Below are positions 1 through 7,095 of a stretch of 37,013 bases of DNA, piece by piece. The notes under the pieces were generated by a model. It did no database searches, was not told where the DNA came from, and saw only the letters and a list, made by a program, of their open reading frames with translations. How positions within the stretch are numbered: the first letter of the stretch is position 1; each line of letters begins with the position of its first letter. Origin of the DNA: a virus. The stretch spans positions 1 to 37,013 of IMG/VR virus record IMGVR_UViG_3300024054_000172; one strand, written 5' to 3'. The translations under genes were made by a program, and so were the position numbers.

Positions 1-142
1 TCCCGATTTTGACAAAGATCGTGGTGAGGTAATCGCCTACTACGCAGCGGCAACAATGAAAAACGGAGGTCGTGCCGTTAAGGTCATGTCCAAAAAAGAA
101 GTCGAAGCGTTCGCCAAGCGTTTCTCCAAATGTTGGGACCGT
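1..142. repeat. Left copy of terminal direct overlap (circularity)
   Basis: Bases 1-126 are identical to 36872-36997. The similarity continues to base 142 with mismatches at 127 (C/G), 130 (A/G) and 142 (T/A). Both copies lie in the same reading frame of recT, so joining the ends restores one uninterrupted gene. This indicates a circular map of about 36,871 bp, either a circularly permuted genome or a circular assembly, rather than a functional terminal repeat. Confidence 0.9.
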
Positions 143-415
143 CAAGCTAATAACTTCATGGCCGGAACTCCATGGAAAGAACACTTCGACGCTATGGCCA
201 TGAAAACGGTCTTAAAACAACTTATGAAGCTTGTACCACGTTCTATTGAGATCCAGAAGGCCATTGCCATGGATGAGACTGTGAAAACCTTGGACCCAAA
301 GAAGGCGGTTCTGGAAGGCGTTGTGGATATGGTAGCGATCCCGGATGAGGCCGACCATTCACAGGAGGCATTACCTGAACCGACAGCTTCAAGAGATCCT
401 GGGCAAGACGGCTGA
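2..415 (+). CDS. recT: RecT-family single-strand annealing protein, C-terminal part
   Basis: This is the 3' part of a recT gene that begins at 36426 and crosses the artificial window boundary. The closed gene would encode about 286 residues, close to the usual RecT length (about 270). RecT proteins bind ssDNA in the cytoplasm and anneal complementary strands made by a partner 5'-3' exonuclease, here the YqaJ-type protein at 35383-36243. The visible part carries the typical RecT stretch around VMSKKEVE and the FMAGTPWKEHFDAMAMKT motif (W-x9-M-x2-KT-like), followed by a low-complexity acidic/proline tail with no clear domain. The gene is followed directly by a tRNA-like element and a terminator, so it is probably last in the early operon. 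Confidence 0.93.
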   Translation, partial: PDFDKDRGEVIAYYAAATMKNGGRAVKVMSKKEVEAFAKRFSKCWDRQANNFMAGTPWKEHFDAMAMKTVLKQLMKLVPRSIEIQKAIAMDETVKTLDPKKAVLEGVVDMVAIPDEADHSQEALPEPTASRDPGQDG

Positions 416-424
416 TGTTGTCAC

Positions 425-494
425 ACGCGCTTGGTGTTCGCTACGCATAACCAGACTATAGCTGGCGGGCCAGGTTCAACTCCTGGAGCGCGTG
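425..494 (+). tRNA. tRNA-like element, degenerate (anticodon position reads TAT)
   Basis: The folding is partly tRNA-like. A perfect 7-bp acceptor stem (ACGCGCT 425-431 with AGCGCGT 487-493) directly abuts a perfect 5-bp T arm (CCAGG, loop TTCAACT, CCTGG, 470-486). An anticodon-like hairpin has CCAG 451-454 paired with CTGG 462-465 around a 7-nt loop. Against a working tRNA: position 33 is C instead of U, the D arm (434-448) has only weak GU-rich pairing, the D loop lacks the conserved GG, and no CCA is encoded. It may be a decayed tRNA or a tRNA mimic lying between recT and the terminator. Confidence 0.4.
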
Positions 495-548
495 AAATTT
501 TTTAAGAGAAAAATGAAAAAATAAATGGCACATATAGAACTTCTTGTG

Positions 549-581
549 AAGGCATCCTTAGCGGGTGTGCCTTCTTTTTTT
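549..581 (+). terminator. Intrinsic terminator after recT / tRNA-like element
   Basis: AAGGCA (549-554) pairs with TGCCTT (568-573). The stem can be extended by TCC/GGG with a small bulge, and the hairpin is followed by seven T residues (575-581). It lies 134 bases after the recT stop. The open frame of the next gene extends back into this hairpin, which argues against the upstream GTG at 565 as its start. Confidence 0.72.
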
Positions 582-618
582 GTTTAAAGCATTTCGGAAG
601 TGCTTAAAAGGGCTAAAA

Positions 619-1380
619 GTGGCTTGGATTGAATACCACGAAGCAGTACGTGATCTTTGGAAAATTAGGCGTCTTTCAAAACTATGCTCTGTTCGATACG
701 CCGAGGCCATGGGGTGGATCAGCGCTTTATGGCTTTGGTCTGTTTCAAACGCCAGGGATGGTTCATTAAAGAAATTTTCAGACGATGAAATTTGTGCAGC
801 AAGCTTGTGTGAATCACGTAAAAAAGTGACAAAAAAGATGTTGATTGAATGTGAGCTCCTTGATCATGATGAGAGAATCCATGACTGGAGGAAGCATGGT
901 GTAAGTTATTTAGAATCACATAGAAAGAGCCAAAAAAAATATCGTTCACGAAAGGATAATAGTGATATCACTACGATATCACAGTTCCATATAAACCAAC
1001 CAGACCAACCAACCAGACCAACCAAACCAACCATAGAAAATATCCGAGCCTACTTTTTGGATAAAAAATCTACAAAAGAAGAAGCTGAAAAATTCTTTAA
1101 CTTCTACGAATCCAACGGCTGGAAGGTCGGAAAAAATCCTATGAAAAACTGGCGCGCAGCGGCCTCTGGATGGATCAGCCGTAACAATGATTTTTCAAAA
1201 CAGCAGACTCCAAAAAAACCGGCATTTAAACGCTGCTGGGTATGCACAACGGATATCCCAGAGGCCGAATTTATGACTCATTTTAGAAAACATGAAGCTG
1301 AGCGTGAGCGAAAAAACAATGCCCCACAGTCAGCAGGTTCAATTCTCCAAAGTATGACTCAAAAGAAGGAGGTTGTATGA
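619..1380 (+). CDS. Phage replication initiator / replisome organizer
   Basis: This is probably the replication initiation protein. From the GTG at 619 it begins AWIEYHEAVRDLWKIRRLSK, the usual opening of phage replisome-organizer N-terminal domains (a winged-helix DNA-binding fold). An AAAAGGG ribosome site lies about 6 nt upstream. The longer frame back to 565 would start inside a terminator and is rejected. A Pro/Thr-rich linker (about residues 125-140) separates the N-terminal domain from a C-terminal region with the FFNFYESNGWKVGKNPMKNW signature found in helicase-loader-like phage proteins. The extreme C terminus has a CX2C...HX3H pattern (C206, C209, H221, H225), which looks like a C2H2 zinc finger. 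A candidate origin lies inside the linker-coding DNA. The gene overlaps the next by 4 bp. Confidence 0.8.
   Translation: MAWIEYHEAVRDLWKIRRLSKLCSVRYAEAMGWISALWLWSVSNARDGSLKKFSDDEICAASLCESRKKVTKKMLIECELLDHDERIHDWRKHGVSYLESHRKSQKKYRSRKDNSDITTISQFHINQPDQPTRPTKPTIENIRAYFLDKKSTKEEAEKFFNFYESNGWKVGKNPMKNWRAAASGWISRNNDFSKQQTPKKPAFKRCWVCTTDIPEAEFMTHFRKHEAERERKNNAPQSAGSILQSMTQKKEVV
962..1033 (+). repeat. Candidate replication origin: palindrome plus iteron-like repeats
   Basis: GTGATATC (962-969) and GATATCAC (975-982) form a perfect 8-bp inverted repeat with a 5-bp centre. From 994 to 1033 follows a run of AACCA/ACCAG repeats (units such as ACCAACCAG and ACCAACCA). The tract sits in the linker-coding part of the initiator gene, the same position as the iterons inside lambda O. 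The origin role is inference. The repeat could simply encode the Pro/Thr linker. Confidence 0.45.
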
Positions 1381-1703
1381 GATTTCAGAACGCTCGTTTC
1401 AACGGCTCCGACTACGAATCAAAGTTTGATGATATCAGACTCACAGGTCAGATCCAGCGCGTTTTCGATTTAATGAAAGACGCTCAATGGAGAACGCTTG
1501 ATGAAATCGCTGCCACAACTATGGATCCTCCGGCATCGATTTCGGCTCAACTTAGGCATCTCCGTAAGCCTCGTTTCGGCGGGCACATGGTTTTGAAGAA
1601 AAATCGTGGCGACAGGTCGCATGGCCTTTTTGAATACCGGCTCATGGTTCACCGTAAGAAGTACATTCCAAAACCAAAACAGCAAACCGATTTATTTCAG
1701 TAG
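1377..1703 (+). CDS. Small winged-helix DNA-binding protein
   Basis: A 108-residue basic protein whose start overlaps the initiator stop (ATGA), with an AAGGAGG ribosome site just upstream. Residues about 25-90 read as a winged helix: a helix around QIQRVFDLMKDAQWRTLDEI, a recognition-helix-like stretch PASISAQLRHLRKP, then a wing containing KKNRGDRSHGLFEYRL. Similar small proteins accompany phage replication genes and are usually assigned a regulatory or replication-accessory role, but no specific function can be read here. Confidence 0.68.
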   Translation: MRFQNARFNGSDYESKFDDIRLTGQIQRVFDLMKDAQWRTLDEIAATTMDPPASISAQLRHLRKPRFGGHMVLKKNRGDRSHGLFEYRLMVHRKKYIPKPKQQTDLFQ

Positions 1704-1708
1704 ACTGT

Positions 1709-1846
1709 ATGAGACCAATCAAGTTTAGGGCACAGGTAACCGGAAGCAATGAATGGCAATATTTCACACTTAAAGAAATTTCAAACCGGAGGCTTCGTGA
1801 AATTAAAAAAGGAAAAAAAGTTTTGTGTGAGGTTGATAAGAAATGA
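1709..1846 (+). CDS. 45-residue phage protein (MRPIKFRA-type start)
   Basis: A short ORF encoding 45 residues that starts six bases after the preceding stop. It opens MRPIKFRAQVTGSNEWQYFT, like the N terminus of many small phage proteins (YopX-like openings share the IKFRAW pattern), but it is too short to be a full member. The C-terminal half is lysine/arginine rich. Its stop overlaps the next start as ATGA. Function unknown. Confidence 0.55.
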   Translation: MRPIKFRAQVTGSNEWQYFTLKEISNRRLREIKKGKKVLCEVDKK

Positions 1847-1950
1847 CAAACGACTTCCTAATTTCCACCGACTTCCTAGTTTCCACAGCTGTAATACTGG
1901 CAGCTGGATTTTATTTCTGGATAGGGTTTTCTATTTGGAGGAAGAAATGA
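1843..1950 (+). CDS. 35-residue single-span membrane peptide
   Basis: ATG at 1843 overlaps the previous stop (ATGA), and its own TGA overlaps the next ATG at 1947. The 35-residue product has a short polar N terminus, one hydrophobic segment (about residues 12-31, FLVSTAVILAAGFYFWIGFS) and a basic RKK end, so it is predicted to span the inner membrane once. The double ATGA coupling is the main evidence that it is translated. Function unknown. Confidence 0.5.
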   Translation: MTNDFLISTDFLVSTAVILAAGFYFWIGFSIWRKK

Positions 1951-2126
1951 CCCACGAACAGGCGATTGAGAAGGCAAAAGACTTAGCTATATGGGCTACT
2001 GGCGGTGTTATTCAATTTCAAGGCGAACCAAAAGAAGTTATAGAAGCATGGATTAAATGTTTTGCCAAAGCCCTCCTCACCGTATTTAAGCGGGAAGAAT
2101 TACGAGGCATCGGCCAAGCCGAGTAA
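1947..2126 (+). CDS. 59-residue hypothetical protein
   Basis: The ATG at 1947 has a good GGAGGAAG ribosome site 3-10 nt upstream and overlaps the stop of the membrane peptide by ATGA. The frame stays open back to 1749, but that part overlaps the two small coupled genes and reads as out-of-frame sequence, so the short form is preferred. The product is mostly helical with no recognisable domain. It is the last small gene before the glycan cassette, which begins 43 bases later. Confidence 0.55.
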   Translation: MTHEQAIEKAKDLAIWATGGVIQFQGEPKEVIEAWIKCFAKALLTVFKREELRGIGQAE

Positions 2127-2169
2127 GACCTCGGAAGATTAAAAAGAAAATACCATAAAAGAAAGAAAT

Positions 2170-2586
2170 ATGACCACTGAGATCAAATCACATAACAACG
2201 AAATATACGCCATTCTGGCAAGGATTTTAGATTTGAAAGACGGATCTGAGTGGTTTGGCGAGCCGGCGGAATCTTTGCAAGCGCAAAGGATGAATTATCC
2301 GAATGGAAAGACATTCAAAGCCCACCGTCATATTTTAAACCCGAGAATAATAAAGCGTACCCAAGAAGCCTTTATCGTTATAAGCGGACGGATCGCTGTT
2401 GATGTTTATGACAACAAAGCAAAATTCATGGGGACTCTTGAAGCCGGTCCCGGTGACGCGATTTTTGTTTATCGAGGCGGACATGGGGTTCGTGTGTTGG
2501 AGGATTTTGTTGGTTATGAGGTTAAGGCCGGTTGTTTTTCGCTCGTTTCAGAGGATAAGGAATTTATAAATGATCAGGGTATCTGA
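2170..2586 (+). CDS. Cupin-fold protein, first gene of the glycan cassette
   Basis: A 138-residue single-domain cupin. The core shows the pattern KAHRH...QEAFIVISGRIAVDVYD...LEAGPGDAIFVYRGGHG (about residues 55-118): a G-rich beta-barrel with His residues in the usual metal-binding area. Small cupins in polysaccharide loci often act on nucleotide sugars (isomerisation or epimerisation, as in the FdtA/WxcM type) or are of unknown use. The exact reaction cannot be assigned. It overlaps the aminotransferase by 17 bp, which suggests that the two act on the same amino-sugar route. Confidence 0.72.
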   Translation: MTTEIKSHNNEIYAILARILDLKDGSEWFGEPAESLQAQRMNYPNGKTFKAHRHILNPRIIKRTQEAFIVISGRIAVDVYDNKAKFMGTLEAGPGDAIFVYRGGHGVRVLEDFVGYEVKAGCFSLVSEDKEFINDQGI

Positions 2587-3526
2587 ACCGTTGCTTCAAG
2601 GGAATGAAAAGAAGTATCTGGCCGAGGCCATCGACGCTGGTGAAGTTTCAAGCGGCGGGTCATTCGTAAGGCGATTCGAGGAAGCTTTTGCCAAGTGGTC
2701 TGGAAATGACTACGCCGTGGCTGTATCAAGCGGAACGGCTGCCCTTGAAGTTGCCGCGCGCTCTCTTACCATGACAACGATCACCATCCCTGCGGGTACG
2801 ATCATAAGCTGCTTTATTGCCGCGACTAGGGCAGGAGTGGCAGTCAGTCTGCATGACAACATAACATGGAAGAAAGACGGTGCTGTCATGCGTTGCCACC
2901 TTTTCGGGTGTTTTGATCGTTCCCACGGAAAATTTATCTTGGATGACCTCTCTCAATATTGGAAACCCATCCGAGTGAAGGATGCTGGGTGCTATTCGCT
3001 TTATGCGAATAAACTCATTACGTCTGGCGAGGGCGGGGTAGTCGTAACAAACAACAAAGACGTTTATGAACGCGCGAAGTCTTACAGGGATCTTTGCCAC
3101 AGCAAGGAGCGCTTTGTCCACTATGAGCTTGGGTATAACTTTAGGATGTCTAATCTGCAGGCAGCCGTGGCTCTCGCTCAGCTTGAGCAAATCGAAAAAT
3201 TTATAGAAATCAAGAGGCGGAATAGAGACCTTTACATTAAGTACCTTCCGGCCTCGGTAGAGGCGCTGTTTATGGTGGATGTGCCTTGGATGTATCTTGT
3301 CCAAACGAAACGACCAGCCGGCGAAATCGTCAGTCTCTTGAAAGCGGATGGAATCGAGTGCAGGAGGTTTTTCTACCCACTACATCGGCAGCCATGCATA
3401 GACTTCCCTGGCGAATATCCGATAGCCGACGAGCTTTGGAATTATGCTTTTTATATGCCAAGCGGCCTAACCTTAACGGAAGCGGAGATCATCAATGTTT
3501 GCGAAGCCCTACGCAAAATACTATGA
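2570..3526 (+). CDS. DegT/DnrJ/EryC1-family sugar aminotransferase
   Basis: A PLP-dependent enzyme that would transfer an amino group (normally from glutamate) to a nucleotide keto-sugar in the cytoplasm. Family landmarks are in order: an early SSGGSFVRRFEEAFAKW region, the AVSSGTAALEVAA cofactor-binding loop, LDDLSQ (Asp contacting PLP), YANKLITSGEGG with K148 as the Schiff-base lysine, and YNFRMSNLQAAVALAQL. At 318 residues it is shorter than the usual 360-400. The shortening is largest between the SSGTAA loop and the PLP aspartate. The start overlaps the cupin gene and the end overlaps the methyltransferase gene. No sugar dehydratase is present in the cassette, so the keto-sugar is presumably host derived or made by one of the SDR proteins. 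Confidence 0.9.
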   Translation: MIRVSEPLLQGNEKKYLAEAIDAGEVSSGGSFVRRFEEAFAKWSGNDYAVAVSSGTAALEVAARSLTMTTITIPAGTIISCFIAATRAGVAVSLHDNITWKKDGAVMRCHLFGCFDRSHGKFILDDLSQYWKPIRVKDAGCYSLYANKLITSGEGGVVVTNNKDVYERAKSYRDLCHSKERFVHYELGYNFRMSNLQAAVALAQLEQIEKFIEIKRRNRDLYIKYLPASVEALFMVDVPWMYLVQTKRPAGEIVSLLKADGIECRRFFYPLHRQPCIDFPGEYPIADELWNYAFYMPSGLTLTEAEIINVCEALRKIL

Positions 3527-4136
3527 CCTTCTGAACGGCGATAAGCCATACAAACGTGAGATTGAGTTTATCTACAAGTGGGCCGGCCGGCCAAAATGGA
3601 TATTTGATATCGGTTGCGGCACAGGAAGTTATTGGAAATATTACCCTAAAAGGACTGAAATTCTAGGCATTGATAAGTCACCGGACATGGCCGCTCACCG
3701 GCCAGGATCAATTATTTGCTCCGATATAAGAAGCTACAGGCCAAAGGCCATTTTTGACTGTGCGACGGCACTCTTTGATGTCATAAACTACATTCCAGTT
3801 CATGATTGGTGGAAGAACATTCCGATCGCTAAGGGTGGGTATTTTATTTTCGATATTTGGGATAAAAGAAAAGTGGATAAAGAAAATTTCAGAAGCACTG
3901 TAACGAAAGTAAATGGAGTTTCGAGGCTTATTGTTCCGTTGGGTTATGACGGTAAAAAGGTTGATTTAAAAATAACGGTCTATGAATACGAAGACTTGTC
4001 ATTTGTAGAGACCCACCGAATGTATTTATATAGTCATGAGGACATTCTTGGTTACGCAGAGTTAAACGGTTTTAAATTTATCTGTACAAGACCTACAAGA
4101 AAATGGCAGATATGGTACAAGCTCAGAAAAAAATAG
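3495..4136 (+). CDS. Class I SAM-dependent methyltransferase
   Basis: A 213-residue Rossmann-fold methyltransferase. Motif I is FDIGCGTGSYW (residues 37-47), followed by an acidic end of strand 2 (LGIDKSP) and the TALFDVINYI motif-IV region. It closely resembles the standalone methyltransferases of polysaccharide loci that O- or N-methylate sugars, often amino-sugars made by a neighbouring aminotransferase. It overlaps the aminotransferase by 32 bp and the GT4 gene by 34 bp. Substrate unknown; a sugar is inferred from context. Confidence 0.85.
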   Translation: MFAKPYAKYYDLLNGDKPYKREIEFIYKWAGRPKWIFDIGCGTGSYWKYYPKRTEILGIDKSPDMAAHRPGSIICSDIRSYRPKAIFDCATALFDVINYIPVHDWWKNIPIAKGGYFIFDIWDKRKVDKENFRSTVTKVNGVSRLIVPLGYDGKKVDLKITVYEYEDLSFVETHRMYLYSHEDILGYAELNGFKFICTRPTRKWQIWYKLRKK

Positions 4137-5113
4137 CGCTTCTTCACCGTTATCAAAAAAATAGCATCAAAGAAACGAATGCGGCTTTTCCTTATCTTGA
4201 AGCCAAAGGTATCGATGTTTTAACCTTCAAGCAATTTGACCGCTTGGGAGGATTTGGTAAATTTTGGAAAGGGCTTTTGTGGATCTTCTACGCGCCGCTT
4301 CTTGTAATCGGTCGTGGTTACAATGTTATCTACTGTGATGACTCCTATCCATTTTATCCAGCGCTAGTCAAAATCGCTTCTCCTCGTTCAAAGATCGTAA
4401 TCCGCCTGGGTGATCTCCACCTTCTTTATTATTACAAGGGCTTCGCCTATGAGATTCTTCACTTTTTCGAGGAAATTGGATGGTCGATAGCCGATAGAAT
4501 CATTGTTATATCGGAAGCTATGGCAGAGCGGTTGATAAAAGAGGGCTATGAATGTGAGGTTGTTCCTGACCCCGTGGACCCTAGTGATTTTCCACAAGAG
4601 ATAACACAAGAAGAAGGTAGCGTGATGTTTCATGGCGTCCTCACAAAAAATAAGAACATAGGCATTCTTCTCCAAGCCGCAAGACTGCTACCAAAAGTAA
4701 GATTTTCTATTGTTGGATCTGGCCCAGATCTAAGGAGACTAATGGATGTCGCCCCGAGCAATGTTCATTTTCAAGGTTGGGTACCATTCAAAGATATCCA
4801 TCATCAAATTGGTTCTTGTTCTGTCGGAATCGCTTTGAGGAGCGACAACCCCGGAAACGAATACGTTGTCACCTCTCCATTTCTCCAATACGGCATCATG
4901 GGGAAACCGTGCCTTGTGACGCGCCGGAAGGTCTTTGGAGATTACAAGTGGCAGTTTTCAGACGTCTATCAGCTTGCGACACAGATAAAAGGACTTTTGT
5001 CAGACCCGGATTATTTACGTTCGGAAGGTGAGAAGCTTAGGGAGAACATCTTTAAAAACCATCACGCAAATAAGATCGCGGACCAGATATGGCAAATCCT
5101 TACGCAAGTGTAG
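4103..5113 (+). CDS. GT4-type glycosyltransferase (GT-B fold)
   Basis: A 336-residue protein with two Rossmann-like halves. The N-terminal half contains NVIYCDDSYPFYPALV and an IADRIIVISEAMAERLIKEG element typical of GT4 acceptor domains. The C-terminal half contains VPDPVD, MFHGVLTKNKNIGILLQAA, FSIVGSGPD and FQGWVPFKDI, the donor-binding pattern of GT4. The usual EX7E motif is weak: the region around SPFLQYGIMGKPCLVT replaces the common PxxxxEAMAxGxPVV. It should transfer one sugar to a lipid-linked or nucleotide-linked acceptor at the cytoplasmic face. The first codons (ATG 4103 or 4112) lie inside the preceding gene. Confidence 0.87.
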   Translation: MADMVQAQKKIALLHRYQKNSIKETNAAFPYLEAKGIDVLTFKQFDRLGGFGKFWKGLLWIFYAPLLVIGRGYNVIYCDDSYPFYPALVKIASPRSKIVIRLGDLHLLYYYKGFAYEILHFFEEIGWSIADRIIVISEAMAERLIKEGYECEVVPDPVDPSDFPQEITQEEGSVMFHGVLTKNKNIGILLQAARLLPKVRFSIVGSGPDLRRLMDVAPSNVHFQGWVPFKDIHHQIGSCSVGIALRSDNPGNEYVVTSPFLQYGIMGKPCLVTRRKVFGDYKWQFSDVYQLATQIKGLLSDPDYLRSEGEKLRENIFKNHHANKIADQIWQILTQV

Positions 5114-5880
5114 TTATCTGCACGATTGGCCACCCTGCAGGTGTCTTGGAGGACCTCAAAAAACAAACCTTTCAGGGTTTTGAGGTCATTATTGCTTCTG
5201 AGAAGGGTATCGTGAATGCCATGAATTTGGCATTAGAACGCGCTAGGGGTGAGATTTTCATCCGGGTGGATGATGATGTTGAAATTCCTGAAAAGTGGCT
5301 GGAAAACCTTATAACACCGTTTTTATCGAATCCCATGATAGCAGGGGTTACAGGGCCCACATTTGTGCCAAAAGTGCGCCGGGAATGCCGGGATAGCATC
5401 AAGTTTGCCGAGAATCCCGGGTGGTTTTTAAGATGGCTCTATGACAATGGGGATTTTAATCCCGGAGGGATACGAAAATGTGGATGTCCTTCCTATGATT
5501 CAAACTTTGAAGAAAGATTTTGGAGTTGCGATACGTTTAAGCCGGATCACCTCGAAGGAACAAACTGGGCTATGAGGACGCAACTCATCCGAATGGTTGG
5601 AGGTTTCGATCCTAAATTTGATGGTGTCGCCGAATGGTATGACACTGACGTAGAGGCCAAGATTAAGAAGCTGGGCTATCACCTTCTCTACAACCCAAAG
5701 GCGTATCTTTACCACATGCTTGAGAAGGGGCCACAGTACCACGACCGTTTTGAAGGTTGGGGACGAATAAAAAATTTTCTCAGGTATCACATAAGGCACG
5801 GGAAGTTTCATTACAAGATGGTGGTTTATTTGGCGGTTTGGATAGGGTACTTCATGTGGCGAAGGTTTAGGCGTTTATAA
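5089..5880 (+). CDS. GT2-family glycosyltransferase 1
   Basis: A GT-A fold enzyme of 263 residues. The N-terminal strand ASVVICTIG is followed by RVDDDVE (D61-D63, the metal/nucleotide-binding DxD), then GTNWAMRTQLIRMVGGFDPKF and the acidic EWYDTDVEAKIKKLG stretch that supplies the catalytic base in GT2 enzymes. The C terminus (about residues 240-258) is hydrophobic and ends in an Arg-rich tail, so the enzyme is probably anchored to the inner membrane with its active site in the cytoplasm. It overlaps the GT4 gene by 25 bp. Confidence 0.88.
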   Translation: MANPYASVVICTIGHPAGVLEDLKKQTFQGFEVIIASEKGIVNAMNLALERARGEIFIRVDDDVEIPEKWLENLITPFLSNPMIAGVTGPTFVPKVRRECRDSIKFAENPGWFLRWLYDNGDFNPGGIRKCGCPSYDSNFEERFWSCDTFKPDHLEGTNWAMRTQLIRMVGGFDPKFDGVAEWYDTDVEAKIKKLGYHLLYNPKAYLYHMLEKGPQYHDRFEGWGRIKNFLRYHIRHGKFHYKMVVYLAVWIGYFMWRRFRRL

Positions 5881-5881
5881 A

Positions 5882-6277
5882 ATGAATTTTCGTGTTCACT
5901 TCTCAAGTGTTAGGCAAAATTGGAGAACCCCAAAAGCTTTTTATCAAGCTTTAGATGCAGAATTTGAATTTAATTTCGACCCATGTCCGAAAAAACCAAA
6001 ATACGACGGCCTGAAAATCGAGTGGGGGGGGGTATCATTTGTCAATCCTCCATATCGAGAATGCGCCGCTTGGCTCAGGAAGGGTTTTGAGGAATATACA
6101 AAAGGAAAGACAGTCGTGTTCTTGATTCCTAGCAGAACAGATACGCGATATTGGCACGATTATTGCATGAAAGCATCTGAGATTCGCTTTGTCCGTGGCC
6201 GGCTTCACTTTGACGGCCATAAAAACAGCGCCCCATTCCCAAGTGCGATTGTGATTTTCAAAGGCAAAAAAAAGTGA
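5882..6277 (+). CDS. Phage N6-adenine DNA methyltransferase (Dam-type, small)
   Basis: A 131-residue protein matching the phage 'DNA N-6-adenine-methyltransferase' family: an opening WRTPKAFYQALDAEFEFNFD, then DPCP, then the catalytic NPPY motif (FVNPPYRECAAWL) and FLIPSRTDTRYWHDY, ending in FPSAIVIFK. It would transfer a methyl group from SAM to adenine N6 in DNA, protecting phage DNA from restriction or marking it. It is shorter than many relatives (about 150-180 residues) but keeps the core. It lies between two glycosyltransferase genes, an unusual place. A run of nine G residues precedes the NPPY codons. Confidence 0.87.
   Translation: MNFRVHFSSVRQNWRTPKAFYQALDAEFEFNFDPCPKKPKYDGLKIEWGGVSFVNPPYRECAAWLRKGFEEYTKGKTVVFLIPSRTDTRYWHDYCMKASEIRFVRGRLHFDGHKNSAPFPSAIVIFKGKKK
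6024..6032 (+). repeat. G9 homopolymer inside the DNA methyltransferase gene
   Basis: Nine consecutive G residues encode the W-G-G part of IEWGGVSFVNPPY, a few codons before the catalytic NPPY. A one-base slip would shift the frame and remove the active site. Poly-G tracts of this length are a classic phase-variation substrate in bacterial methyltransferase and surface genes. Its use here is inference. Confidence 0.8.
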
Positions 6278-7095
6278 AAATAAGCGTAATCATCCCGACA
6301 ATGAAAGGCCGCGAACATCTTTTAGATAGGCTTCTGAACTCCCTGCCAAGAGATGTTGAGCGGATCGTTGTGGACGACGAGGACTTGCTTCTGGCGGCGA
6401 AGAGGAATAAGGGCGCAAGATTGGCGAAAGGTGAGTATCTGTTTTTCGTAGATGATGATAACTACTTGGAAGCCGGAGCCATGGAAGCCGCTCTACAATT
6501 ATTAACAAAACCTTTAATAGGCATAGTCGGATTCATGGCCTGCTACGATGACAAGCAAGACTGTGTAGCCGACGGTGGTTCAAAAAGGAATTACCTGACA
6601 GGATTTACACGCGGAATAAACACAAACGCTTTTTGGCCGGATCTTCCTAAGCAACCGTATGAGGTGGACGAGATTGCAAATGCGTTTCTGATGGAATCAC
6701 AGCTATTCTTTGAACTCAACGGTTTCGACGAGCATAACTTTCCTATTGATCTTGACGAGGCCGATTTTTGCAAACGTGCCAAGGACATCGGCCTCAAAAT
6801 AATGATGTGTCCGATGGCACGGGTGTACCACAAGTCAATCACATACAGTCCTATCCCGGACTTTAGGAGGCCTAAAAATGCGTACTTTATGGGTCGGAAT
6901 CGAATTATTTATCAGAGAAAGTTTAATAATCCTTTACGTTACGGCGTGTACCTTGGCGTTTTCATGCCTGTATTTGTTGGTTTTTATACGGTGTCGCTTA
7001 TTTGGCGCCGGAAACCGTTAATGATCTACCACTTTTTAAGGGGGGTTATAGATGGAATACTCGGTCGTCGAGAAAATCCATATCAGAAAAGATAG
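6274..7095 (+). CDS. GT2-family glycosyltransferase 2 (rhamnosyltransferase-like)
   Basis: A 273-residue protein starting at a GTG that overlaps the methyltransferase stop. The GT-A core shows ISVIIPTMKGREHLLDRLL, the AKRNKGARLAKGEYLFFVDDDN block with D60-D62 as the DxD, and NAFLMESQLFFELNGFDE...DLDEADFCKRAKDIG as the acceptor/catalytic region, in the style of bacterial rhamnosyltransferases. Residues about 225-265 carry hydrophobic segments (GVYLGVFMPVFVGFYTVSLI), indicating membrane attachment. It should add a sugar to a lipid-linked intermediate. The sugar specificity cannot be read. Confidence 0.87.
   Translation: MKISVIIPTMKGREHLLDRLLNSLPRDVERIVVDDEDLLLAAKRNKGARLAKGEYLFFVDDDNYLEAGAMEAALQLLTKPLIGIVGFMACYDDKQDCVADGGSKRNYLTGFTRGINTNAFWPDLPKQPYEVDEIANAFLMESQLFFELNGFDEHNFPIDLDEADFCKRAKDIGLKIMMCPMARVYHKSITYSPIPDFRRPKNAYFMGRNRIIYQRKFNNPLRYGVYLGVFMPVFVGFYTVSLIWRRKPLMIYHFLRGVIDGILGRRENPYQKR

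Noticed and set aside
524-586. 20-codon frame MAHIELLVKASLAGVPSFFV
   Set aside because: It is encoded by the terminator stem and T run and has no support.
565-618. Upstream extension of the initiator gene to GTG 565
   Set aside because: The start would lie inside the terminator hairpin, and the extra 18 residues do not resemble the family; GTG 619 gives the conserved N terminus and a ribosome site.
1749-1946. Long 5' extension of the 59-residue gene
   Set aside because: It overlaps two small genes that are themselves linked by ATGA overlaps; the ribosome site fits ATG 1947.
2726-3304. 192-residue minus-strand frame
   Set aside because: It lies entirely opposite the aminotransferase gene, whose motifs are intact.
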